Shown: piece after piece, positions 45,334-55,063 of the stretch
How positions within the stretch are numbered: position 1 is the first letter of the stretch
Layout of the letters: each line of letters opens with the position of its first letter
Assembly: GCA_025359885.1 (NCBI GenBank)
Contig: JANYDG010000062.1
Span: forward strand, 1 to 64,000
Direction of reading: 5' to 3'
Length of the DNA: 64,000 nt
Source: Acidobacteriota bacterium
Lineage (GTDB): Bacteria > Acidobacteriota > Terriglobia > Terriglobales > Acidobacteriaceae
Notes under the pieces: generated by a model
Told to the model about the DNA's origin: nothing
The model's database searches: none
Seen by the model: the letters and a program-made list of their open reading frames with translations, nothing else
Position numbers and translations under genes: made by a program

Positions 45334-46338
45334 CTAAAGAATCTTCTTCCCAAAAGCAGAGCACGCAAGCTCCACAGCTAACTCCGCCGTTCGGTTGCGC
45401 TCGTCAATGACCGGGTTCACTTCAACGATTTCAAAGCTGAGCAGGTGGCCGTGATCGGCGAGGATTTCCATCGCCAGATGGGCCTCTCGATAAGTTGCCC
45501 CACCCCGCACCGGCGTGCCGACGCCAGGAGCGTCTTCCGGGTCAATCCAGTCCATATCGAGCGAGACGTGGTATCCAGCGGTACCCTTGCTGGCGGCGGC
45601 GATGGCCTCTTCCATCACCGTGCGCATGCCCCGCTCGTCGATGTCGCGCATGGTATAGACGTGGGCAACCCCGGCGCGGCGGATGTTGGCGCGCTCGGCA
45701 GCGTCAATATCGCGGACACCGATAATCACCGTATTTTCTGGCAGGATTTTTGGCGCATAGCCGAAGATCTGGCTGAGGGGATCTAGCCCGGATTCCGCAT
45801 CCAGGCCAAGCAGCGCTGCAAGCGGCATGCCGTGGACGTTGCCCGACGGAGAGGTGGCCGGCGTATTGATGTCAGAGTGGGCATCGATCCAGAGGACGCC
45901 GATTTTCTGCCCCTGACGTCGATAGAACTCAGCCACACCACTGACGGTACCGGCGGCAAGCGAGTGGTCGCCACCGAGCACCAGCGGCGTTTTGCCCTCT
46001 TCAAGAGACTTGACGACGGCCTCGGCGGTGCGGGTGCATGTATCGGCTATCTGCTGCAGAAATCGCGCATTGGCGCTGCCTGCGTTTTGCGTTTCGGCAA
46101 TTTCGACCCGAATATTGCCGCCATCAGTGACTTGATGGCCAAGGGACTCAAGATGCGCTTCCAGGCCCGCAACGCGGACGGCGGAGGGCCCCATATCCAC
46201 GCCGCGGCGGCTGGCACCAAGGTCAAGAGGCACACCGATAACACGAATCTGCCGTGCGGGGAGGGTTTGGGTTCTGACCTCGGCTATTTTTGCGCGATGC
46301 TCAATCGGGGATGGGGAAGCTTTGACTCTGCGTGCCAT
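45334..46338 (-). CDS. rocF: Arginase
   Basis: Binuclear manganese ureohydrolase converting L-arginine to ornithine and urea. From the ATG at 46338 (CCGGAG upstream) it has ~334 residues; the track start would add 94 residues of unrelated sequence that reads through the upstream intergenic region. Metal-binding motifs are complete: [21 protein letters not shown] and SLDMDWIDP, with the C-terminal [24 protein letters not shown]-terminal ~30 residues are extra and basic. It stands beside ddl on the same strand (gap ~90 nt) and is divergent from the diguanylate cyclase. Confidence 0.93.
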   Translation of the reverse strand: MARRVKASPSPIEHRAKIAEVRTQTLPARQIRVIGVPLDLGASRRGVDMGPSAVRVAGLEAHLESLGHQVTDGGNIRVEIAETQNAGSANARFLQQIADTCTRTAEAVVKSLEEGKTPLVLGGDHSLAAGTVSGVAEFYRRQGQKIGVLWIDAHSDINTPATSPSGNVHGMPLAALLGLDAESGLDPLSQIFGYAPKILPENTVIIGVRDIDAAERANIRRAGVAHVYTMRDIDERGMRTVMEEAIAAASKGTAGYHVSLDMDWIDPEDAPGVGTPVRGGATYREAHLAMEILADHGHLLSFEIVEVNPVIDERNRTAELAVELACSAFGKKIL

Positions 46339-46644
46339 GGGACTGACTCCGGGCGCTTGTTTGCTGTTCTCAGCGCCAATGAGACCGCTGATAAAGATGA
46401 CAGGTTGCGCCGATAGATTAGAGCAGATTCCGCAGAGGGCTGGCATCGCCATCCTGATCACCGGAATACAGGGGGCCTGCACCGAAGCGGTCAACCGCGC
46501 CCGACGCACTCGTTCCAGGGGCCTGCACAAGGATTTGGCATGGTTTTTGCTATCCCTGGCGTGGACACCGCCGATGAAAGAGGGAGAGATTGCATTCGCG
46601 CCTGCGGCATTGCCGGGCAAACGAAAGGGAGAAGAGGCGATCCA
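46339..46644. promoter_or_regulatory. Divergent upstream region of arginase and diguanylate cyclase
   Basis: 306 nt free of genes once both starts are revised. It contains the sigma-54-like site at 46535 and a direct repeat ggggcctgcac occurring twice (about 46471 and 46519). An upstream enhancer site for an RpoN activator would be expected here, but I cannot point to one. Confidence 0.4.
46535..46551 (+). promoter_or_regulatory. Near-consensus sigma-54 (-24/-12) promoter
   Basis: TTGGCATGGTTTTTGCT matches the RpoN consensus TTGGCACGN4TTGCW except one base at the seventh position; GG and GC are separated by exactly ten nt. It lies 93 nt before the revised start of the diguanylate cyclase, on the same strand and in the noncoding gap. 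Confidence 0.5.
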
Positions 46645-48990
46645 ATGCGACTGATCTCGTCCAAACCGCTGCGGGGCGCGCTCATTTGCGCGGCGCTATG
46701 CGCTTTGACCAGCTCTCGCAGTGTTGCCACCGTGCCAGCGGTCCTTACCCATACCACGCAAGTCAAGGCTCTCAGCAATCCTGATGCTGCGCAAAAAATC
46801 CCGGTGAATCTTGAGGCGACTGTCACCTATGTGCGCCCCTCCGAAAAGAACCTCTTTGTGATAGAAGACGGTGCCGGAATTTATGTCCGTTTTGGCCAGG
46901 ATATCGGCTTGCAGCCGGGAGACAGAATCGCGATCAGCGGCTTTACTGAACCCAGTTTTCGGCCAATCGTCGTTGCCCGGCAGATTCGCTTTCTCAAGCA
47001 TGGTGCCCTTCCAAATCCGCAGCCAGCCCGCTTCCAGGACCTGATTCGCTCCCGGTGGGACAGTCAGTACGTTCGAATCACGGGGCATGTTCTATCGGCC
47101 GCGCTCGATGACTCCGGGCCCACGCCCAGCCTGCGCATTCGGGTGAAGATCCCGGACGGAACCGCGGAGGGGATTGTTGCACATCCGGGCCATCTCGCTC
47201 CTCAAGAACTCCTCGATACCGATGTTCGCTTGACCGGCGTTGCCGGAGGAGAATTTGACAGCAAGATGCAAATGGCAGGCATTTGGCTGGACATGAACTC
47301 CTCGCGCGATGTGGAGTTTCTGCATCGTCCGGCCAGCAGTCCATGGCTTCTACCCGCCGTTCCCATGGACCAGGTCATCTTCAATTTTCGCAGCAACAAC
47401 CAGAGTCACCGGGTGCGGATTACTGGCACACTCACCTACTTTGAACCGGGTTCCCTCGCCGTGATTGAACACCTGGGGCTATCGATGCTGGTCAACACGC
47501 GGTCGGCGCTGCCCTTGCACGCCGGATCCGGGATTGAGGTGACTGGCTTTCCAGCAATCTCTGAGGAGACGGTCCATCTGGACGATGGCCAACTGCGACC
47601 CATCGAGGAAGCAGCGCCCATGCAGCCGAGAAACATCGGCTGGGAAGATGCATCAGCCGGAAAATACGCCCACAACCTTGTCGCTATGGAGGGCGAAGTC
47701 GTCGGAGCAGTGCATGATTCCCGAGTGGATTTGTTCATCATTCTCACCCAGGGACACCTCTTCGCAGCGACAATGCGGCACAGTTCCTCTGACGCATCGG
47801 TGAAGGTGGAAACCTACCGGACCCCGGCTATCGGCAGCCGTGTGCGCATCACCGGGGTGTGCTTCGTGGATGCCGGCAACCACTGGCGTGACCGAATGTG
47901 GTTTGACCTGCGCATGCGCTCGTTGAATGACATCGTCGTATTGCATGAGCCTTCCTGGTGGACAGTGAAACGGCTGGCGTATATCGTGACGATGCTCAGC
48001 CTTGTCATCGTGGTAGCGGTGCTATGGGTCTGGCAGCTTGATCGTCGGCTGCGTGCACAAAGCGCCATTCTCACCCGCCAAGGTCAGGAAGAAGCCGCCC
48101 GTGAACGCGTTCTGGCGCGGCTGGAGCAGCAGCGCAGCCACATCCTGGAGCTGATCAGCAGTTCAGAGTCACTCCCTGAGGTGTTGCGGGAGATTCGTTC
48201 CATGGTGTCTTCGCGCCTGCATGGAACACCCGTCTGGTGTGAACTGAACCCTCTCGCTGGAGGAACTTCCGCCGCCGAGCGACCATCCAATCCATCGGCG
48301 GTCTTTGAAGAGCTGTTTTCACCAGAGGGCCAGTCCCTGGGCTTCCTGGTGGCGACTCCGTCGGCAAGCGACAGCCTGATGGATCTCTCCGCAGCGATGG
48401 TTGCTGGCGCACGCCTCGCCGAGCTCGCCATCGATACAAGCCGCCTCTACAGCGACCTGCGCCATCGCTCAGAATACGACCTGCTCACCGACATTCCCAA
48501 CCGCTTTTGCATGGAAAAGCACTTAACCCAGTTGCTGTTGAGCGCAGGTCGCTCCGGTGAGGCTTTTGGGCTGATCTATGTCGATTTGGACAAGTTCAAA
48601 GCGGTAAATGACCGCTACGGGCACCGCACCGGCGACCTGTATTTGCAGCAGGTTACACAGCGCATGAAGGCCCAGCTGCGGATTGGCGATATGCTGGCGC
48701 GTATCGGCGGCGACGAGTTCATTGCGCTCACCCCCGCACTGCGCAGCCGCGCCGATGCCGAAGAGATTGCGCTGCGCCTGGAGCGCTGTTTCGACGATCC
48801 GTTTGAGATTGACGGCTACCGACTCACCGGGTCGGCCAGCGTCGGCCTCGCCGTGTACCCCGAAGACGGCAGCAACCAGGAAGAACTGCAACGTGCCGCC
48901 GACACAGCAATGTACGCGCATAAAGATGCCAAGCGCGAACAGGACAAGCTCACCGACATGATGCAACAGGTGGGCGGATTCAAGAACTGA
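46645..48990 (+). CDS. Exported-sensor diguanylate cyclase (GGDEF)
   Basis: About 781 residues from an ATG with AGAGGCGA upstream; the track adds 35. A signal/anchor segment (about 10-27) leads to a long periplasmic region (about 30-430) made of repeated OB-like beta units (VNLEATVTYVRPSEKNLFVIEDGAGIYVRF, VRITGTLTYFEPGSLAVI), then a transmembrane helix (LAYIVTMLSLVIVVAVLWVWQL), a coiled coil, a cytosolic sensory segment (about 520-610), and a C-terminal GGDEF domain with LARIGGDEFIAL intact and the I-site RxxD (RIGD) five residues ahead. It should make c-di-GMP with product inhibition. No EAL domain. Confidence 0.92.
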   Translation: MRLISSKPLRGALICAALCALTSSRSVATVPAVLTHTTQVKALSNPDAAQKIPVNLEATVTYVRPSEKNLFVIEDGAGIYVRFGQDIGLQPGDRIAISGFTEPSFRPIVVARQIRFLKHGALPNPQPARFQDLIRSRWDSQYVRITGHVLSAALDDSGPTPSLRIRVKIPDGTAEGIVAHPGHLAPQELLDTDVRLTGVAGGEFDSKMQMAGIWLDMNSSRDVEFLHRPASSPWLLPAVPMDQVIFNFRSNNQSHRVRITGTLTYFEPGSLAVIEHLGLSMLVNTRSALPLHAGSGIEVTGFPAISEETVHLDDGQLRPIEEAAPMQPRNIGWEDASAGKYAHNLVAMEGEVVGAVHDSRVDLFIILTQGHLFAATMRHSSSDASVKVETYRTPAIGSRVRITGVCFVDAGNHWRDRMWFDLRMRSLNDIVVLHEPSWWTVKRLAYIVTMLSLVIVVAVLWVWQLDRRLRAQSAILTRQGQEEAARERVLARLEQQRSHILELISSSESLPEVLREIRSMVSSRLHGTPVWCELNPLAGGTSAAERPSNPSAVFEELFSPEGQSLGFLVATPSASDSLMDLSAAMVAGARLAELAIDTSRLYSDLRHRSEYDLLTDIPNRFCMEKHLTQLLLSAGRSGEAFGLIYVDLDKFKAVNDRYGHRTGDLYLQQVTQRMKAQLRIGDMLARIGGDEFIALTPALRSRADAEEIALRLERCFDDPFEIDGYRLTGSASVGLAVYPEDGSNQEELQRAADTAMYAHKDAKREQDKLTDMMQQVGGFKN

Positions 48991-49033
48991 AGCCGCCTCC
49001 CCGTGCAACAGTGATCACCAGAATTCTCCCGCC

Positions 49034-50479
49034 TTATTCAACCGCGTTTTTGGCGATGACCTCCCGATACCACTGCGCGCTCAGCTTAGCCGTGCGCTTC
49101 TGCGTTTTGAAGTCAACATAATGAATGCCAAAACGCTTGCTGTAGCCATCAGCCCACTCGAAATTGTCCAACAGGCTCCAGAGGAAGTAGCCCTTGACTG
49201 GGTAACCTTCCGATGCGGCGCGATGCAGGTGGGTGAGATGATTGCGCAGATACATGACGCGGTCGATGTCTTCAATCTGCCCCGCAGCGTTCGGCACGTC
49301 GTCTGAGGAGCAACCGTTCTCGGTAATGAAGATGCCCTTCGGGTTCCAGAGATCACACGTGTTGCGAACTGCCCAATAGATGCACTCCGGACCGATGGTG
49401 AGCCAGGGCGAAGCCATGTGCGGGTACGAGGTAGGCGCGGGTTCAATGGCGAAGCCTCGCTTTGAGTCCTCCGCGCGGACATAGGTGGGCGTGTAGACGT
49501 TGAGCCCGACAAAGTCGAGTGCGCCGCCAATGGCCTTGAAGTCACCCGCCTCGACCTTGGGCGCGTCCGCTCCCTCACGCTGCAAATACTCGTCGATGTA
49601 CCTGCCTTCCATAAGCGCGGTGAGAAAGGGCGCGTTGCGAACCCGGGTGGCCTTTTGCGCGGCCTTGATGTGTTCTTCGGTCTCGATGACGGGGACGAAG
49701 ACTGCGGCATTTTCTGCCAGGCCTACCTGAACATCGCTCGGGCTGTTGGCGCGCAGTGCCTGCAAGGCAAATCCGTGGGCGAGGATGCCGTGATGCCGCA
49801 CCTGGTTCGCAGCGCCGTTTGCAAGCTTCAGACCCGGCGCAAACTGCCCGATCCGATAGCCAAGGTCGGTAAAGCAGGTAAACTCATTGGTCGTCATGAA
49901 GTGCTTGACGCGGTCAGAGAAATGCTTGCCGATGTAAGCCGCGTAGTCGCCAAACGCCTTGGAGGTATCGCGATTTTGCCAGCCGCCAGCCAGGCCCGCA
50001 GGCGTATCCCAGTGAAAGAGCGTGACGTAAGGTGTGATGTTGTTGGCCAGCAACTCATCGACGACCCGGTTGTAGTAATCCACGCCCTTTGGATTCACCG
50101 CTCCTGCGCCCGAGGGAAAGACCCGCGACCACGAAATCGACATGCGGTAAGTGCTGACGCCAAGCGCCTTGAGCAGTTGAATATCTTCCTTGTAGCGGTG
50201 ATAAGAATCGTCAGCGACGTCGCCGGTTTCGCCGAGATGGGTTTTGCCGGGCGTGTGCGAAAAAGTGTCCCAAAGCGACGGTCCGCGGCCGTCTTCCGCT
50301 GCACCGCCCTCCACCTGGTAGGCCGCCGTGGCGCAGCCCCAGAGGAAGCCCTGGGGAAAGCTCAGCGTACTGACATGCGGCTGGGCCAGGCCAAACTTTG
50401 GCAGAGCAACCCCGGCAAGAGCAGCGGCGGTAGAAAGAGCGGCGGTTTTGCCAAACTGGCGGCGGGTAATGAGTGTCAT
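49034..50479 (-). CDS. Tat-exported beta-glucosidase, family GH1
   Basis: About 481 residues beginning TLITRRQFGKTAALSTAAALAG, a twin-arginine signal followed by the GH1 barrel. Retaining glycosidase, releasing terminal beta-linked glucose or related sugars. The acid/base motif is TTNEFTCF (family TxNEP, with Phe for Pro) and the nucleophile motif FITENGCSSDD; both Glu residues are present. N-terminal FLWGCATAAYQVEGG and C-terminal SLLDNFEWADGYSKRFG are family-typical. The ORF track start is a TTG 24 codons earlier; the Tat ATG is preferred. The gene ends convergently 43 nt past the diguanylate cyclase. Confidence 0.93.
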   Translation of the reverse strand: MTLITRRQFGKTAALSTAAALAGVALPKFGLAQPHVSTLSFPQGFLWGCATAAYQVEGGAAEDGRGPSLWDTFSHTPGKTHLGETGDVADDSYHRYKEDIQLLKALGVSTYRMSISWSRVFPSGAGAVNPKGVDYYNRVVDELLANNITPYVTLFHWDTPAGLAGGWQNRDTSKAFGDYAAYIGKHFSDRVKHFMTTNEFTCFTDLGYRIGQFAPGLKLANGAANQVRHHGILAHGFALQALRANSPSDVQVGLAENAAVFVPVIETEEHIKAAQKATRVRNAPFLTALMEGRYIDEYLQREGADAPKVEAGDFKAIGGALDFVGLNVYTPTYVRAEDSKRGFAIEPAPTSYPHMASPWLTIGPECIYWAVRNTCDLWNPKGIFITENGCSSDDVPNAAGQIEDIDRVMYLRNHLTHLHRAASEGYPVKGYFLWSLLDNFEWADGYSKRFGIHYVDFKTQKRTAKLSAQWYREVIAKNAVE

Positions 50480-50668
50480 GGGCTCGGTACCTTGTGTTTT
50501 TGAATGATGGATTCTCCTGAAGGCGTTTGAACAGGAGCTGCTGAGACACAACCCAGATTATAGGGCACTACTGCAATACTGGTCTTCCGCAAAGCCGGGT
50601 ACGTTATCGAATCAAAGTGGCTAGCTGCCGTCAAGCGACATCATTGATCTTCGAAAAATCAGAAGACT

Positions 50669-50733
50669 CGCGATTTGTCCCAATTTTCAGCAGCAAAAAG
50701 CCGATTTCCGGGAAGTTTTCGCACAAATTCGCG
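50669..50733 (+). promoter_or_regulatory. Upstream region of the RloA-type gene
   Basis: Imperfect inverted arms cgcgatttgt (50669-50678) and acaaattcgcg (50723-50733) frame an AT-rich stretch just before the ATPase gene. A TATCAT box at 50742 would start transcription almost at the ATG. No Shine-Dalgarno precedes that ATG, so the message may be leaderless. Confidence 0.3.
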
Positions 50734-50753
50734 TTTTTCTGTATCATTCTGCC

Positions 50754-52064
50754 ATGCTCCTTCGATTCAGTTGCAAAAACTTCCGGTCAATTCGCGAAGA
50801 ACAAGAAATTTCCCTCGTCGCCTCAAAGCCACGTAGTGAAAACCCTGATCCTCGGCTCCTCGTGACAGGAATTAAGGACGTTTGGGCTCTCCGTTGTGCC
50901 GCCATCTATGGTCCCAATGGTTCAGGTAAGAGCAATGTGCTGCGGGCAATGTCGGCTTTCAGGCACATGATTCTGGAATCACAGAAAAAATGGGATTCGT
51001 CAGACGGCATTCCTGCGAGCGACCCGTTCCTATTGGATGATTCTTCTGGGAATGAGAACACCGCATTCGAGGCCTCGGTCATGATTGATGCCATAGAGTA
51101 TCGATACGGTTTCAGTTTCAACGCGACAGTGATCGATCAAGAATGGCTGTCTGAGTACTCGCCCCATGAGAGAGTACTCTTCATGCGCAAGACTGTCGGC
51201 AAAGATGTCGAACTGAAATTCCCGGGAAGGAATTTGAAGGGGGCTACGCTTGAAACGATCAGGCAGTTGACAAGGCCGAATAGCTTATTCCTATCTGCAG
51301 CTGCGCAGAACAACTACGAACGTCTGTCGACGATTCATCAGTGGTTTACTAATAGATTTCGTATGATTTCAAGTCTTGAGAGACCAGGTATTCGCCAATT
51401 TACCGCCGAACTATGCAAGCAGGGCGAATTCAAAGATCGGATCATCAAAATGATGGGCTTCGCCGACAGCGGGATTAGTGACATAGTTGTCGAAGATAAG
51501 GAAGCGCCTGAAAGTTTCAAACGTACCTTCGCTGCGATGGCAAAAGCGCTCCAGGGAGAACACCCAGAAATGACGGAAATTGTTCGGATTTCTGACAATT
51601 ACGTGCGGACTGAAGTGTCTATGACTCATAGAGGAATTGGTGGCAAAGGCTATACGCTGTCGTCCAGCGAGGAGTCGGACGGCACATTGGCTTTTTTCTC
51701 AATCCTGGGCCCGCTTCTGGATGAGTTGAAAGATGGATCCATTTTGATGATCGACGAACTTGAATCAAGCTTGCATCCTCTTCTTGCTCGCCAACTGGTT
51801 CGTGTTTTCAATTCGCCGGAACTCAATCCGAACGGCGGACAGGTCGTCTTTACAACACACAACACAAGCCTTTTGGACCTTGGTCTGTTGCTCCGTGACC
51901 AAATCTGGTTTACACAGAAGAACGAGGCTGGCGAAACGGATTTGTACCCTTTGTCCGATTTCCGTCCGAGAAAGGACCAGAACATTGAAGCGGCATATCT
52001 CGCTGGAAGATTCGATGCCTTGCCATTTTTAGATGATCGGCTGCTGTTTGAGTCGTTGAGCTAA
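50754..52064 (+). CDS. RloA-type AAA15/ABC ATPase of a defence pair
   Basis: 436 residues, cytosolic. ABC/SMC-like ATPase of the AAA15-21 group: Walker A IYGPNGSGKSN (53-60), an insertion of helices (about 130-300), the signature-like LSSSEESDGTLAFFSIL, Walker B SILMIDELESSLHP (about 330), and the switch His in FTTHNTSLLD. N-terminal LLRFSCKNFRSIREEQEISL is typical of these proteins. The RloA/RloB (AbiL) architecture, like PARIS and OLD/Gabija, couples such an ATPase to a Toprim-like nuclease; RloB follows 46 nt downstream. Codon choice is visibly less GC-rich than in the flanking genes, consistent with horizontal acquisition. Function as anti-phage defence is inferred. Confidence 0.85.
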   Translation: MLLRFSCKNFRSIREEQEISLVASKPRSENPDPRLLVTGIKDVWALRCAAIYGPNGSGKSNVLRAMSAFRHMILESQKKWDSSDGIPASDPFLLDDSSGNENTAFEASVMIDAIEYRYGFSFNATVIDQEWLSEYSPHERVLFMRKTVGKDVELKFPGRNLKGATLETIRQLTRPNSLFLSAAAQNNYERLSTIHQWFTNRFRMISSLERPGIRQFTAELCKQGEFKDRIIKMMGFADSGISDIVVEDKEAPESFKRTFAAMAKALQGEHPEMTEIVRISDNYVRTEVSMTHRGIGGKGYTLSSSEESDGTLAFFSILGPLLDELKDGSILMIDELESSLHPLLARQLVRVFNSPELNPNGGQVVFTTHNTSLLDLGLLLRDQIWFTQKNEAGETDLYPLSDFRPRKDQNIEAAYLAGRFDALPFLDDRLLFESLS

Positions 52065-52110
52065 GGCTTAATCATGCCAATTTCCGTCATAGATTAGAAA
52101 GGGTTTCCGA

Positions 52111-52755
52111 ATGCCGAAGGGTACACGTTATAGAGCGGGTTCAAACAAGAAGCCACAGAGGGAAAAATTTCTAATTGTTGTCGAGGGCGTAGTAACTGAG
52201 TGCGAATACGTGAACGCAATTCGACGCTCCTTGAGGCTGAGCAGCGTTACGGTTAGAGTAGAGACTGGCCACACCGATCCGATCGGCATCGTCGAGTCAG
52301 CTAAGAAGCTGCGCAAATCCGCCTCCAAGTACGATCGTTACGACGAAGTGTGGTGCGTTTTCGACGTTGAGGCAAAGGTCACGCAGCAAGCGCGGTACGG
52401 GCTCCCTGAGGCAATCGACTCAGCGAGACGATCCAATATATCGGTGGCGATCTCGAACCCCTGCTTCGAGATCTGGCTACTTTGGCACAAGGAATCCCGC
52501 GAGGGCTACACCACTTCGGATGACGCTCAGCAGCGGTGTAAGCAAATTGGGATCACGGATCCCCAAGCCGGGAAGCACATTCAAAACGTTGACGACTTAA
52601 TTGAGAGCGACTACGAGACTGCAAGGGAACGCGCAGTGAAAGTGGACGCTGGGCACGAAAGGAATAACACTTCAACGCCGGAAGGCAGAAACCCGTCTTC
52701 CGGCGTATACCAGCTGATTGAAGCCATTTTCGCTGCGTTCAAGCAGGTAGAGTAG
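52111..52755 (+). CDS. RloB-domain protein (Toprim-like nuclease candidate)
   Basis: 214 residues of the RloB family, a divergent Toprim-type fold. Visible elements: a basic N-terminus, LIVVEGVVTECEYV with Glu25 and Glu30, VWCVFDVEA with Asp85 and Glu87 (the D-x-D-like metal site), and AISNPCFEIWLLWH with Glu120. AAAGGG lies ahead of the ATG. It is the effector-like partner of the upstream ATPase: in PARIS/AbiL-type systems the ATPase senses phage and the Toprim protein cleaves nucleic acid. The stop abuts the rpoD stop with no gap. Biochemical activity here is not shown by sequence alone. Confidence 0.82.
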   Translation: MPKGTRYRAGSNKKPQREKFLIVVEGVVTECEYVNAIRRSLRLSSVTVRVETGHTDPIGIVESAKKLRKSASKYDRYDEVWCVFDVEAKVTQQARYGLPEAIDSARRSNISVAISNPCFEIWLLWHKESREGYTTSDDAQQRCKQIGITDPQAGKHIQNVDDLIESDYETARERAVKVDAGHERNNTSTPEGRNPSSGVYQLIEAIFAAFKQVE

Positions 52756-54450
<1,695 letters not shown>

Positions 54451-54495
54451 ATCTCCTGCGCAAAAAGTCTCGACAGCTCCCGTTTTCTGGCGCAC

Positions 54496-55063
54496 ACCTG
54501 GTTACGGTATCGGGAATCTGGCTGAAATTCTTCAGCCGCCGACTTCCGCACAGGCAGAAATGCTCCACAACATCGGAGAGCGATGTCCGGTTGAGTTGCT
54601 CGGATCAGGACAGGATGCGCAATCGGCCAAGGCTGGCGCGCCCCGGAGCCGCAGCTCACGTTTGGGGCAGTCGGACGCATGTCCTTCAGAGAACAGTAGA
54701 ATACCACAGCGCACCTCTCGGATTAACAGCACGACCCCTGCACAAGTCAAGTATTTTCGACGTGCCGGCATTGCTGCTCCGTATCCGCGCGGTCTTACAA
54801 TCTGTTGGATGCGCGGACGGCTGAAATGTTGCTGGAAGAAGCGCAATGCATGTTCAATCGGATACGCCGTGCGACCAAATGCCGTTCCCTCACTGTTTTC
54901 ATTCGACAAAGTCTTGTCGGGCGCGCAGCGAATTTGATGGACTCCCGGCAAAGGTTCGGATATTTATTAGCTGCGTCTGTTTCACGCTACTCACCTGCAA
55001 CGCCTGGGCTCTCGCCCGCACTCTACGGAGTGAAGTGCCAAAAACCGAACAGGAGCTCTTTGC
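54496..55063. other. 0.57-kb gap between rpoD and the NHL/Ig-like gene
   Basis: No ORF here looks real. It contains the candidate rpoD promoter and must hold the promoter of the plus-strand gene; ACAGGAG lies before the 55064 ATG. I see no repeats or mobile-element ends. Confidence 0.5.
54722..54750 (-). promoter_or_regulatory. Candidate rpoD promoter (TTGACT-N17-GTTAAT)
   Basis: On the minus strand TTGACT (54745-54750) and GTTAAT (54722-54727) are spaced by 17 nt. It lies about 270 nt before the rpoD start. Since dnaG is no longer adjacent upstream, rpoD needs its own promoter. Confidence 0.35.

Noticed and set aside
45334-46620. Long N-terminus of the arginase ORF
   Set aside because: The first 94 residues have no similarity to arginase and overlap the divergent promoter region; start moved to 46338.
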